Below are positions 1-9,082 of a stretch of 39,233 nucleotides of DNA, piece after piece; positions within the stretch are counted from its first letter, which is position 1; each line of letters starts with the position of its first letter. The stretch lies in contig NZ_JAAHBU010000047.1 of assembly GCF_010671725.1 (NCBI RefSeq), positions 1-39,233 on the forward strand. The letters run 5' to 3'. The notes under the pieces were generated by a model. That model worked only from the letters and a program-made list of their open reading frames with translations, did no database searches and was not told the DNA's origin. Source of the stretch: Pseudomonas brassicae. GTDB lineage: Bacteria > Pseudomonadota > Gammaproteobacteria > Pseudomonadales > Pseudomonadaceae. The translations under genes and the position numbers were made by a program.

Positions 1-61
1 CAAGAGCAAGAGCAAGAGCAACGGCCAGATCAACAGCAACGGCCAGATCAAGATCAACAGC
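1..61. repeat. Low-complexity CAAGAG / CAACGGCCAGATCAA repeat
   Basis: The first 61 bases are three CAAGAG hexamers followed by two imperfect 18-bp units that begin CAACGGCCAGATCAA. Read on the plus strand, the bases give a Gln/Glu/Asp/Arg-rich frame (QEQEQEQRPDQ) that stays open to a stop at about 109. It could therefore be the tail of a low-complexity protein cut by the window edge or a non-coding simple repeat. I cannot decide between these from this fragment. Confidence 0.5.
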
Positions 62-120
62 TAGCGCAGGATCTACCGCGATGGCCGGGCCGTGCAGGCC
101 CCGGGTGAAGCTATGGCCAT

Positions 121-147
121 AAAAAAGCCCCACCAGATGGCAGGGCT
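121..147 (-). terminator. Probable Rho-independent terminator of the 169-393 gene
   Basis: On the minus strand an AGCCCTGCC...GGTGGGGCT hairpin is followed by TTTTTT. It lies just downstream of the stop codon of the small minus-strand gene. The stem is imperfect. Confidence 0.5.
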
Positions 148-168
148 CTTTGCTGTCTCAGACGCCTA

Positions 169-393
169 TCAGGCAATCAGAGCCTGACGCGTACGATCAA
201 TCACCGCTTGCAGCGGCTCGGCACTCTCGTACTGCTCCGGGTACAAGCGCTCGCTGTGACGAGCGATGCCATGTTCGTTCACCAGGGTAAAGCTGAAGCT
301 ACCCTTGCGTGCCGCATGAATCATGCAGTTGAGCGGGGCAAATGCCTGGCTGAGGGTGCTAATGGCAGCCTGAGTATGGATGGATGTATTCAT
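169..393 (-). CDS. Small hypothetical protein (74 aa)
   Basis: A short soluble-looking protein without signal peptide or membrane segment. It begins MNTSIHTQAAISTLSQAF and carries the stretch KGSFSFTLVNEHGIARHSERLYP. Its size and layout (an N-terminal helix, a beta hairpin and a C-terminal helix ending in a 'VIDRTRQAL' type motif) resemble the small Pseudomonas-restricted DUF1652/DUF3509-type proteins, but I cannot place it in one of them with certainty. An in-frame ATG at 441 would add 16 residues. It has a GGAA eight bases upstream, whereas the ATG at 393 has AGGA about 13 bases upstream, so the start is uncertain. A terminator-like hairpin follows. Function unknown. Confidence 0.6.
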   Translation of the reverse strand: MNTSIHTQAAISTLSQAFAPLNCMIHAARKGSFSFTLVNEHGIARHSERLYPEQYESAEPLQAVIDRTRQALIA

Positions 394-441
394 AGTTATT
401 GGATGTTCCTGCAAAAGACACAGCATCAGAGCCGTGTTCAT

Positions 442-1349
442 ATAAAACGTTCCAGTAACGCAAAGCTTTAGGGCTAGAGCGAAGAACCTGACTGGAACAG
501 GGCAGCCAGTGGTAAGCGCATTGATAGTGTGGCGCTAGGGCTGACTGGTAGGTACTAGGAGGACAGGCAACACGCCAGGGCTAAGGTTCTGCGCCGCTGT
601 GTGAAGATCCTGTTCAATCTGCAGGGTGGCTCGCCAAGTAGGTAATGGTTACCTGTGGAGCCATCAAGTGGGCCGGTCCTGGTTTCAGCAGGTGCTGTTC
701 CGTTGTCGGAGCAGGACGCTGCAAGGACTGCTTTGGCCAGAATTGAGTTTCAGCTTGGTACTAACACCGGCCACACTACAGGACTTTCGAGTGCTTGACA
801 ACTCTTTGTACTTTTCATGCGGCGAGCCGGCCAGTATGTCGCGTTCAAGGCACTCTGTGAAGGGGGGGAAGCCGTCGGCCAAAGGCGCCAGGCCCATTTG
901 CGTGCATGTGCATGCCTTGCTTTGGAGCAGATGTCCACACCTGAAGCACAGGCTGTAAATCCACTGCTACACGCAGCCGACACCCTGCAGATGCCTAGGT
1001 TGGAAATACAAGTCAATGAAAAAAAACACTTTTTTCAGCTGGTGAAAAAATCGTCAGTTTGAGCGCGGGCCCCATTCTACCGGGGTTTGCGGGGTGTTGA
1101 TGGGGGTTGTCCACCGACTTATCCACAGCTTCTGTGGATTGTCCCGAGCGCTTGCTCTAGCACGGGCGTGCCAGCTTTACTGGATGTGTCTGACAATCGC
1201 GGGCGGTCACCTTGGCGCGGATGAACGCGGTGTGATGGCGTCAAGAAAAAAACTTTGCGGGTCAGCAAAAAAACGCTCGAAATCGTCTGGGCCACGGCTG
1301 GAAAAATCCGGTAGAGTGGCGCGCCTCTCGAGTCGCCTTCGCCGTTTTT
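442..1349. other. Long region without a convincing gene; DnaA-box palindrome at 1119-1139
   Basis: About 900 bases lie between the small minus-strand gene and the Sel1-type gene. The open frames here are mutually overlapping, have no ribosome-binding sites and resemble no family I know. Base composition is less GC-rich than in the flanking genes. The only clear structure is TTATCCACA at 1119-1127, a perfect DnaA-box consensus, inside an inverted repeat ATCCACAG-CTT-CTGTGGAT (1121-1139). Promoters for the divergent flanking genes must lie here, but no strong sigma-70 match was seen. Confidence 0.5.
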
Positions 1350-1774
1350 ATGAAGTTTCGCAGCAAAACGTCCGCTTCTACCGACCACCTCCCCATTGTC
1401 GAACCCCGACGATTTTCGTTGAAGGTGGCCCTGTGGCTGCTCGACAGCCCGCGCCTGGGCGACAATCCCAACGTCAAGCATTTCGCCGGGCGCTGCTCAA
1501 GCTGCCGGCACGCCAGGGGGTGGTCGTGGCGCAAAGCCGTTTGGGGCAGATGCTGTGCCGCGATTGCGGCAATGCGCGTGATCGTCGCATCGGCCACGAA
1601 CTGCTGCGTCAGGCCGCACGCGCCGGTGATCGCCGGGCACAGCTCGAATACGCTCGGTTATGCGCCCAGCCCCAGGTCAACGAGCCGCTGCAGGCGCGCC
1701 ACTGGCTGGAGCAGGCGGCGGCACAGGGCTCGCAAGAGGCCCAGCGGTTGCTCAAGCAATTACCGGAACACTGA
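1350..1774 (+). CDS. Sel1-like repeat (TPR-like) protein, frameshifted
   Basis: Reading from ATG 1350 (MKFRSKTSASTDHLP) gives a natural N-terminus running through KVALWLLDSPRLGDNPNVKHFAGR. The reading then continues in another frame as LLKLPARQGVVVAQSRLGQMLCRD and two Sel1-type helical repeats (GHELLRQAARAGDRRAQLEYARL and ARHWLEQAAAQGSQEAQRLL), ending at TGA 1774. Restoring one C at about 1493 (CGCTG to CGCCTG) joins the halves into a 141-residue protein. Sel1 repeats are alpha-helical protein-interaction modules. The role of this Pseudomonas protein is unknown. It lies 50 bp upstream of rmuC on the same strand and may be co-transcribed. The frameshift looks like a sequence error because both halves are intact. 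Confidence 0.75.
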
Positions 1775-1824
1775 CGGCCAGCCCAGGGCTGTTAAGCTCT
1801 GGGGGGATTTCCTTGGGGGTGAGC

Positions 1825-3335
1825 ATGCTGTCTATCGCGGCAATGGATCTGGCCAGCATCGTGCTGGGCATCGTAATGGCGGCAGTGCCCGCTGTGGCGC
1901 TGGTGGTTCGCCTGCAACGTCAGCTGGCCAGCCAGCAGGCGGCGGCGCTGCTGTTTGAGGAACGCTTGAGCAGCGCCTTGCTGGCGCAGGAGGGGCTGAC
2001 GGCGCAGCTGGATGCCAGCCGTGACGAAATCAGCGACCTGAGCCAGGCCAACTCGGCCAAGCAGGCGACGCTGGCCGCGCAAGGGCGGGAACTGGAGCTG
2101 CTGCAGGTCGAGCGCGACAACGCCCGTGATGCGATGCATGCCTGGAACCTGGAACGCAGCGCCCGCGAAGCCGAGCTGCGCCGCCTCGATTCCCAGTGCG
2201 CAGGCCTTGCTGCCGAACTGCGCGAGCAGCAGGACAGCCATCAGCAGCGCCTGAGCGACCTGCAGGGCTCGCGTGATGAGTTGCGCGCCCAATTCGCCGA
2301 AATGGCGACCAAGATCTTCGATGAGCGCGAGCAGCGCTTCGCCCAGACCAGCCAACAGCATCTGGGGCAACTGCTCGACCCGCTGAAGGAGCGCATCCAG
2401 TCGTTCGAAAAGCGTGTCGAGGAAAGCTATCAGCAGGAAGCCCGCGAGCGCTTCTCACTGGGCAAGGAGCTGGAGCGTCTGCAACAGCTGAACCTGCGCC
2501 TCAGCGACGAGGCCACCAACCTGACTCAGGCGCTCAAGGGCCAGAAGACCCAGGGCAACTGGGGCGAGCTGATCCTGGAGCGCGTGCTCGAACACGCGGG
2601 CCTGGAAAAAGGCCGCGAGTACCAGACCCAGGTCAGCCTCAAGAGCGCCGACGGCGAGCGCTTCCAGCCCGACGTGCTGATCATGCTGCCAGGCGACAAG
2701 CAGGTGGTGGTCGACTCCAAGGTCAGCCTCACGGCCTACCAGCAGTACGTCAACGCCACCGAAACGGAGGTTGCACAGGCGGCGCTCAAACAGCATGTGC
2801 TGTCGCTGCGCACGCATGTAAAAGGCCTTTCAGGTAAGGATTACAACCGCCTCGAAGGCTTGCACAGCCTCGATTTCGTGTTGTTGTTCGTGCCCATCGA
2901 AGCGGCGTTTTCGGCGGCGTTGCAGGCCGAACCCAACCTGTTCCAGGAAGCGTTCGACCGTCAGATCGTGATCGTCAGCCCCACCACCTTGCTGGCGACC
3001 TTGCGCGTGATCGACAGCCTGTGGAAGCAGGAGCGCCAGAGCCAGAACGCCCGCGAAATCGCCGAGCGTGCCGGCTGGCTGTACGACAAGTTCGTGCTGT
3101 TCATCCAGGACCTGGACGAGTTGGGCAATCGCCTGCAGCAGGTCGACAAGGCCTACGCGGCAGCGCGCAACAAGCTCTGCGAAGGCCGCGGCAACCTGAT
3201 CAGCCGCAGCGAACAGCTCAAGCTGCTGGGCGCCCGCGCAGCAAGAGCCTGCCGGCCGACTTGCTGGAGCGTGCCATGAGCGACAGCGAGGCGCTGGCCG
3301 AAGGCCTTACTGCACCAGGCTCAGATGACGGTTGA
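1825..3335 (+). CDS. rmuC: DNA recombination protein RmuC, frameshifted at its 3' end
   Basis: RmuC family proteins combine an N-terminal membrane anchor, a long coiled coil and a C-terminal PD-(D/E)XK-like nuclease domain, and they limit recombination at inverted repeats. Here the segment after MLSIAAMDLASIVLG is hydrophobic. Residues of about 30-260 are heptad-rich (EERLSSALLAQEGL, QQLNLRLSDEATNL). The conserved core reads TQGNWGELILERVLEHAGLEKGREY, then FQPDVLIMLPGDKQVVVDSKVSL and HSLDFVLLFVPIEAAFSAAL. Starts at GTG 1819, ATG 1825 or ATG 1843 are possible; the E. coli protein begins MDF, which favours 1843. One missing C near 3239 shifts the end. Restored, it reads GARASKSLPADLLERAM and stops at 3335, about 503 aa. 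It overlaps the convergent kinase gene by about 29 bp. Confidence 0.88.
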
Positions 3336-5504
3336 GCAGGGCGCGCAAGGCTGCCGGCTTGACCGGCTTGCTCAGGTAGTCGAGGCCGGCGGCATGCACC
3401 CGGGCCACCGTCTCGCTGTGGCCGTCGGCGCTGATCACCACGCCCGGCACCGGCTCGCCCAGGCGGGTACGTAGCCAGGCCATCAGCTCGGTGCCCATTT
3501 CGCCGTTGTCCAGGTGGTAGTCCACCAGTGCCAGGTGCGGGCGCAAGCCCTGCTCCAGCAGCGCAGCGCATTCCTCGCGGTTGCGCGCCGTGGACACCTG
3601 GCAACCCCAACGGCTGAGCAGGCTGTTCATGCCGATCAGGATGCTGTCTTCGTTGTCCACGCACAGTACCTGCAGGCCCGCCAGCGGCTGGCCTGCCTGT
3701 TCCGCCGGCTTGGCCTGGGTCGCACTCGCGGCGCTGGCCAGCGGTACGCTGACGCGGAACACACTGCCCTTGCCGCTGCAGGAGCGTACCTCCAATGGAT
3801 GCCCGAGTACCTTGCACAGGCCGTCGGCGATCGCCAGGCCCAGGCCCAGGCCCTGGGTGCGGGTCTTGGTGGTGAAGAACGGTTCGCGTGCGCGCAGCAG
3901 CGCCTGGCTGCTGAACCCCGGGCCGTTGTCACGAATGGTCAGGTAGACGCTGCCATCGCGGCGCTGGGCACTGAGCCAGAGCTTGCGCGGGTTGGCTTTT
4001 TCAGTCAGCGCGTCGAGGGCATTGGCCAGCAGGTTGCCCAGCACCTGGCGCAGGCGGGTCTCGCCGGCCTGCACCCACAGGGTCGCCTCGGGCAGGTCGC
4101 GCACCAGCTCCACGGCCATTGCGCGGCGCCGCTTGGCCAGCAGCGCCAGGGCGTCATCCAGCGCCGGTTGCAGCGCCACGCTTTCCGGCGCATGCCGGTC
4201 GCGGCGGGCAAAGGCACGCAGGTGGGCGATGATCGAGGCCATGCGCCCGGTCAGTTCGCTGATCAGCTTGAGGTTGCTGCGTGCGTCGTCGGTGCGCTGG
4301 TGGTCGAGCAGGATCTCGGCGTTTTCGGCGTAGCTGCGAATCGCCGCCAGCGGCTGATTGAGCTCGTGGCTGATGCTCGCCGACATGGTGCCGAGCACCG
4401 ACAGCTTGCCGGCCTGCACCAGTTCGTCCTGGGCGCGTACCAGCTCCTGCTGGGCCTGTTCGCGTTCCAGCACCTCGGTCTTGAGGCGGCTGTTGAGGCC
4501 TTCCAGGGCGGCGGTGCGTTCCACCACGCGCTGTTCCAGCTCCTGGCGCGTGCGCGCCTCGAAATCGAGACGGTCCATGTAGTTGCGCCGGCGCTGCATC
4601 ACCAGGCCGAGCAGCAGCATCACCACCAGCAGGGTGGCGCCGCCGATGAACAGCACCGTGCTCACCGAGCGGTCGACCAGTGCGCGGGGGGCCAGGATGC
4701 TCACCTGCCAGCCCGTTTCGGGGATCGCCTGGGTCTGGATCAGCCAGGCCTTGGGGTCGAGGTTGAGCGGTTTTGGCGTGGTGGTGGGGTACGGCTGGAT
4801 GGCCACGATCGCATCGCGCTCGGTGTCGCTGAGCGGGCGGGTGGCGCGAAAGCGCCAGTCGGGGCGCGAGGTCAGGATCACCACGCCGTTGTGGTCGGTC
4901 ACCAGCAGTTGCTCGGGGGTTTTGCCCCACAGCGTTTCGGTGTGGTCCAGGTCGATCTTGGCCACCAGCACGCCGATCACCTTGTCGCCGTCGCGCACGG
5001 CGGCGGCGAAGAAGTAGCCGCGCTTGGCCGAGGTGGTGCCCTGGCCGAAGAAGCGCCCCAGCTTGCCCTGCATGGCTTCGCTGAAGTACGGCCGGAAGGC
5101 GAAGTTGCGCCCGGCAAAATTGTCGTGCTTGTCCCAGTTGGACGCCGCCAGGGTGTTGCCGTTGACGTCCATCAGGTACATCACTTCGGCGCGGTCTGCG
5201 CGCAGATGTCGTGGAGCAGGCGGTTGGCGTTGGTCAGGGTTTCCAGGCGCAGCGGGTCGGCCAGCAGTGCGCGCAGCGCCGGCAGGTCGCCGAGGATCTG
5301 CGGCAGGGTCTCATAGCGGTGCAGGGTGCCCAGCAGGTTGGCCACGTACAGGTCGAGGGTCTGGCGGTTCTGGCCGGCCAGTTCTTCCTGGTAGTAGTGT
5401 TCGGCCAGGCGTTGCAGCGGCCACAGCAGCGGTGCCAGGCACAGCGCCAGGATGGCCAGGCTGCGCCAGCGCGGGCGGCGGGGGAAGGTCAGGGTCATGG
5501 TCAT
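3307..5504 (-). CDS. DctB-like hybrid sensor histidine kinase with receiver domain, frameshifted
   Basis: Joining two frames gives about 732 residues. They comprise a short cytoplasmic tail (MTMTLTFPRRPRWRS), a first membrane helix (LAILALCLAPLLWPL), and a periplasmic double-Cache sensor (TETLWGKTPEQLLVTDHNGVV is typical of DctB-type C4-dicarboxylate sensors). These are followed by a second helix (LFIGGATLLVVMLLLGLVM), a coiled coil and HisKA with ISHELNQPLAAIRSY (His about 380). Next come HATPase boxes GNLLANALDAL (Asn about 491), DNGPGF and GLGLGLAI, and a C-terminal receiver with LALVDYHLD (Asp about 662) and LSKPVKP (Lys about 713). A base is missing near 5187 (ACCGCGCCGAAGTG), between the TM1-proximal and Cache parts. 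No separate response regulator is adjacent. The ligand is unknown; an organic acid is an inference from the Cache type. Confidence 0.85.
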
Positions 5505-5546
5505 TGCAACTATAGAAGGCGCCAGAAGTATCTGGCGCATTATGCG

Positions 5547-6407
5547 CTACTTCAGGCACTCGATCAGTGCTTCGCGCCAGTCCGGCTGGCTGACCTGCCA
5601 CTGTTGTTGCAGGCGACGGCAGTCCAGGCGCGAATTCAGCGGGCGGCGTGCCGGTGTGGGGTACTCGCCGGTGGTGATTGGCAGCAGGTGTGCGCAGGGC
5701 TTGCCCTGGGCCTTGAGGTGCGCGCCGATGGCCTGGGCGAAGCCGAACCATGAGGTGTAGCCCTGTGCACTCAGGTGGTAGGTGCCCCAGGCGCCGGCGT
5801 GGCCGGCCTGCCAGCGCTCGATCAGGGCCAGGGTGCTGCTGGCCAGGGTACCGGCCCAGGTGGGGGCACCGAGCTGGTCAGCGACCACGCGCAGTTCGGG
5901 TTTCTCCTGCAGCAGGCGCTGCATGGTCAACAGGAAGTTGCGGCCGTGCAGCGAGTACACCCAGCTGGTGCGCAAGATCAGGTGCGCGCCGCCCACGGCG
6001 CTGATGGCCTGTTCGCCTGCCAGCTTGCTTTGCCCGTACACGCCCAGCGGGTGGGTGGGGTCGTCTTCGGTGTAGGGCGTGGCCTTGCTGCCATCGAACA
6101 CGTAGTCGGTGGAGTAGTGCAGCAACGGTACACCCAGCCGCGCGGCTTCCTCGGCGAGCACGCCGGGCGCCCGGGCATTGATCGCGAAGGCTGCCTGCGG
6201 GTCGCTTTCGGCCTGGTCGACCGCGGTGTAGGCGGCGGCGTTGATGATCAGATCCGGCTGCAGGCCGCGTACGGTCTGGCGAATGCGTTCAGGTTCGGCC
6301 AGGTCGAGATGGTCGCGGCCCAGTACGTGCAGTTGGCCCAGCTTGCCCAGGCGGTGCTTGAGCGCCTGGGCAAGCTGCCCGTGGTGCCCGCTGATCAGGA
6401 TATTCAT
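5547..6407 (-). CDS. rfbD: dTDP-4-dehydrorhamnose reductase
   Basis: The 286-residue product reduces dTDP-4-keto-L-rhamnose to dTDP-L-rhamnose with NAD(P)H, the last step of rhamnose donor synthesis for LPS and exopolysaccharide. It is an extended short-chain dehydrogenase: an N-terminal [16 protein letters not shown] nucleotide motif, DLIINAAAYTAVDQAESD, then the STDYVFDG stretch and YGQSKLAGE supplying the catalytic Tyr-X3-Lys. C-terminal FLLTMQRLLQEKPELRVVADQLGAPTWA is typical of the family. The start at 6407 is fixed by the ATGA overlap with rfbC. It is the last gene of rfbB-rfbA-rfbC-rfbD. No frameshift was seen. Confidence 0.93.
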   Translation of the reverse strand: MNILISGHHGQLAQALKHRLGKLGQLHVLGRDHLDLAEPERIRQTVRGLQPDLIINAAAYTAVDQAESDPQAAFAINARAPGVLAEEAARLGVPLLHYSTDYVFDGSKATPYTEDDPTHPLGVYGQSKLAGEQAISAVGGAHLILRTSWVYSLHGRNFLLTMQRLLQEKPELRVVADQLGAPTWAGTLASSTLALIERWQAGHAGAWGTYHLSAQGYTSWFGFAQAIGAHLKAQGKPCAHLLPITTGEYPTPARRPLNSRLDCRRLQQQWQVSQPDWREALIECLK

Positions 6408-6949
6408 GGGAACAGCTCGGCATCGCGCAGCGGCAGCCCGGTCTGGTCCTTGGCCGACAGCTGCGGTGCAGCGTCCAGTTGCCAGTCGATGGCCAGGTCC
6501 GGATCGTCCCAGCGGATGCAGCGCTCGCCGGCGGGGTTGTAGTAGTCGGTGGTCTTGTAGAGGAACTCGGCGCTGTCGCTGAGCACCACGAAGCCGTGTG
6601 CAAAGCCTGCCGGGATCCACATCTGGCGGTGGTTGGCCGCCGACAGGCGTACCGCCACCCACTGGCCGAAGGTGGCCGAGCTGCGCCGGATATCCACCGC
6701 CACGTCCAGCACCTCGCCCTGGGTCACGCGTACCAGCTTGCCCTGCGGGTTCTGCACCTGGTAGTGCAGGCCGCGCAGCACGCCGCGCAGCGAGCGCGAA
6801 TGGTTGTCCTGCACGAACGGCGCAGTGACGCCGGTGCGGGCGGCAAAGGCCTGGGCATTGAAACTTTCGTAGAAGAACCCGCGTTCATCGCCGTACACCT
6901 TCGGCTCGATGATCAGCACCTCGGGCAGCGCGCTGGCGATCACTTCCAT
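6404..6949 (-). CDS. rfbC: dTDP-4-dehydrorhamnose 3,5-epimerase
   Basis: The 181-residue cupin epimerises C3 and C5 of dTDP-4-keto-6-deoxyglucose. Diagnostic stretches are [20 protein letters not shown] at the start, [20 protein letters not shown] (catalytic His in GLHYQ), [20 protein letters not shown] and [15 protein letters not shown], then [20 protein letters not shown]. Length equals the usual RmlC. It overlaps rfbA by 10 bp upstream and rfbD by 4 bp downstream, consistent with translational coupling. Confidence 0.95.
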   Translation of the reverse strand: MEVIASALPEVLIIEPKVYGDERGFFYESFNAQAFAARTGVTAPFVQDNHSRSLRGVLRGLHYQVQNPQGKLVRVTQGEVLDVAVDIRRSSATFGQWVAVRLSAANHRQMWIPAGFAHGFVVLSDSAEFLYKTTDYYNPAGERCIRWDDPDLAIDWQLDAAPQLSAKDQTGLPLRDAELFP

Positions 6950-7820
6950 TGCTGGTCTCCGGTGAGGCCGTACAGGTACTGGCCATAGCCGGTCTTGCCG
7001 AAGGCCTTGGCGCGTTCGAGCAGGGTTTGTTCGCTGATCCAGTTCTGCTGAAAGGCGATCTCTTCCAGGCAGGCGACTTTCAGGCCCTGGCGGTGTTCGA
7101 TGGTCTGCACGTATTGCGAGGCTTCCAGCAGGCTGTCGTGGGTGCCGGTGTCGAGCCAGGCAAAACCGCGCCCGAAGCGCTCCACGCGCAGGTCGCCACG
7201 GCGCAGGTAGGCATTGTTGACATCGGTGATCTCCAGTTCGCCGCGGGGCGAGGGCTTGATGTCCCTGGCGATGCGCACCACGTCGTTGTCATAGAAGTAC
7301 AGGCCGGTGACCGCGTAGCTGGACTTGGGCTGGGCCGGCTTTTCCTCGATCGACAGCGCGTTGCCGCCGCATCGAACTCGATCACGCCAAAGCGCTCCGG
7401 GTCCTTGACCCAGTAGCCGAACACCGTGGCACCGCTGGGGTGCGCGGCGGCGCGCAGCAGTTGCTCGGTGAAACGTTGGCCGTGGAATACGTTGTCGCCC
7501 AGGATCAGGCACACCGAGTCGTCGCCAATGAATGACTCGCCAATCAGGAAGGCCTGGGCCAGGCCGTCGGGCGAGGGCTGCTCGGCGTACTCGAAACGCA
7601 CCCCGAACTGGCTGCCGTCACCCAGCAACTGGCGGTAGTGCGGCAGGTCCTGGGGGGTGGAAATGATCAGGATGTCGCGGATGCCGGCCAGCATCAGCAC
7701 CGAGATCGGGTAGTAGATCATCGGTTTGTCGTACACCGGCAGCAACTGCTTGGAAATGCCCAGGGTGATGGGGTGCAGGCGCGTGCCGGAGCCGCCTGCC
7801 AGAACGATGCCTTTGGTCAT
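6940..7820 (-). CDS. rfbA: Glucose-1-phosphate thymidylyltransferase, frameshifted
   Basis: RmlA makes dTDP-glucose from dTTP and glucose-1-phosphate. The N-terminal half from ATG 7820 reads [19 protein letters not shown] (signature GGSGTRL), then [18 protein letters not shown] and [26 protein letters not shown]. The C-terminal half is in another frame: [50 protein letters not shown]. One missing base in GATGCGGCGGCAACG (plus-strand about 7366) separates the halves; adding it gives the family's usual length of about 293 aa. The start overlaps the rfbB stop by ATGA. Because the other operon members are intact and no in-frame rescue exists, a sequence error is more likely than a mutant. Confidence 0.9.
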
Positions 7821-8899
7821 GCAATCAGGTCCTTGAAATCGCTGTTGCCCAGCCGTTGCCCGTGGTAGCTGCCGTCCTGCACATGCTGGCACCACTCAAG
7901 GTTGTCGAGGTACCACTGCACGGTCTTGCGCAGGCCGGTATCGAAGGTTTCTGCAGGCGCCCAGCCCAGTTCGCGCTCGATCTTGCCCGCGTCGATGGCA
8001 TAGCGCAGGTCGTGGCCGGGGCGGTCCTGGACGAAGGTGATCAGGTCGGCATAGCGGGCCACGCCGGCCGGGTGCTGCGGGGCCAGCTCTTCGAGCAGTG
8101 CGCAGATGCTGCGTACCACGTCGAGGTTGGTCTGTTCATTATGCCCGCCGATATTGTAGGTCTCGCCCACCGTGCCTTCGCTGACCACCTTGAGCAGGGC
8201 GCGGGCATGGTCTTCGACGTACAGCCAGTCGCGCACCTGCAGGCCGTTGCCGTACACCGGCAGCGGCTTGCCCGCCAGGGCGTTGAGGATCACCAGCGGG
8301 ATGAGCTTTTCCGGGAAGTGGAACGGCCCGTAGTTGTTCGAGCAGTTGCTCAGCAGCACCGGCAGCCCGTAGGTGCGCTGCCAGGCGCGGACCAGGTGGT
8401 CGGACGCGGCCTTGCTCGCCGAGTAGGGCGAACTGGGCGCGTACGGGGTGGTTTCGGTGAACAGGTCGTCGACACCGTGCAGGTCGCCGTACACCTCGTC
8501 GGTGGACACATGGTGAAAGCGAAACGCCGCGCGCTCGGCAGCCGGCAGGGAGCTCCACCAGGCGCGGGCGGCCTCCAGCAGGCTGTAGGTGCCGACGATG
8601 TTGGTCTGGATGAACGCCGCCGGGCCATCGATGGAGCGGTCCACGTGCGACTCGGCCGCCAGGTGCATGATTGCCTGGGGCTGGAAGCGTGCGAGTACCG
8701 CGCTGACGGCGGCCTGATCGACGATATCGGCCTGGACGAACTCGTAGCGGGTGTCGTTGGCGATGCTCGCCAGCGACTCCAGGTTGCCGGCATAGGTCAG
8801 CTTGTCCAGGTTGAGCACGTCGTGGTCGGTCTGGGTGATCAGGTGTCGGATCAGTGCCGAACCGATGAAGCCGGCACCGCCGGTGATGAGTATGCGCAT
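7817..8899 (-). CDS. rfbB: dTDP-glucose 4,6-dehydratase
   Basis: RmlB converts dTDP-glucose to the 4-keto-6-deoxy sugar with bound NAD. The 360-residue protein has the Rossmann motif [60 protein letters not shown], then [19 protein letters not shown] containing the catalytic YSASK, and [16 protein letters not shown]. The start at 8899 (MRILITGG) is preferred to one 11 codons upstream because the family begins at MRILITGG. It is the first gene of the operon. The 183-bp gap to the divergent gene at 9083 should hold both promoters. Confidence 0.95.
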   Translation of the reverse strand: MRILITGGAGFIGSALIRHLITQTDHDVLNLDKLTYAGNLESLASIANDTRYEFVQADIVDQAAVSAVLARFQPQAIMHLAAESHVDRSIDGPAAFIQTNIVGTYSLLEAARAWWSSLPAAERAAFRFHHVSTDEVYGDLHGVDDLFTETTPYAPSSPYSASKAASDHLVRAWQRTYGLPVLLSNCSNNYGPFHFPEKLIPLVILNALAGKPLPVYGNGLQVRDWLYVEDHARALLKVVSEGTVGETYNIGGHNEQTNLDVVRSICALLEELAPQHPAGVARYADLITFVQDRPGHDLRYAIDAGKIERELGWAPAETFDTGLRKTVQWYLDNLEWCQHVQDGSYHGQRLGNSDFKDLIA

Positions 8900-9082
8900 G
8901 TCGAGTGGCCTTAGCTGCTGCGGGACGGGCAAGGTCGGTTGCGGGATAGCTTGTAGGCAGCCCCCGAACGGTGCAAGCCCATTTGACGGTCATCCGGCCA
9001 GTGGCGGCTGCCATTTTGTCGGTTGTACTTGCTTATCGGCAGGGCCAGTGGCGATATAAGCAAAAAAATCGAGAGCCCTGTC

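Noticed and set aside
1..120. CRISPR-like array in the opening repeats
   Set aside because: The units are 6-18 bp, adjacent and without unique spacers. It is a simple repeat.
626..1062. Overlapping frames of 70-110 codons in the gap before the Sel1 gene
   Set aside because: They overlap on both strands, lack ribosome-binding sites, and have composition unlike proteins of this genome.
3514..5316. Long plus-strand frames opposite the histidine kinase
   Set aside because: They mirror a GC-rich gene in antisense, are rich in His/Gln/Ala, and the minus strand holds a clear kinase.
7856..8914. 352-codon plus-strand frame opposite rfbB
   Set aside because: Shadow of rfbB; no family features and no ribosome-binding site.
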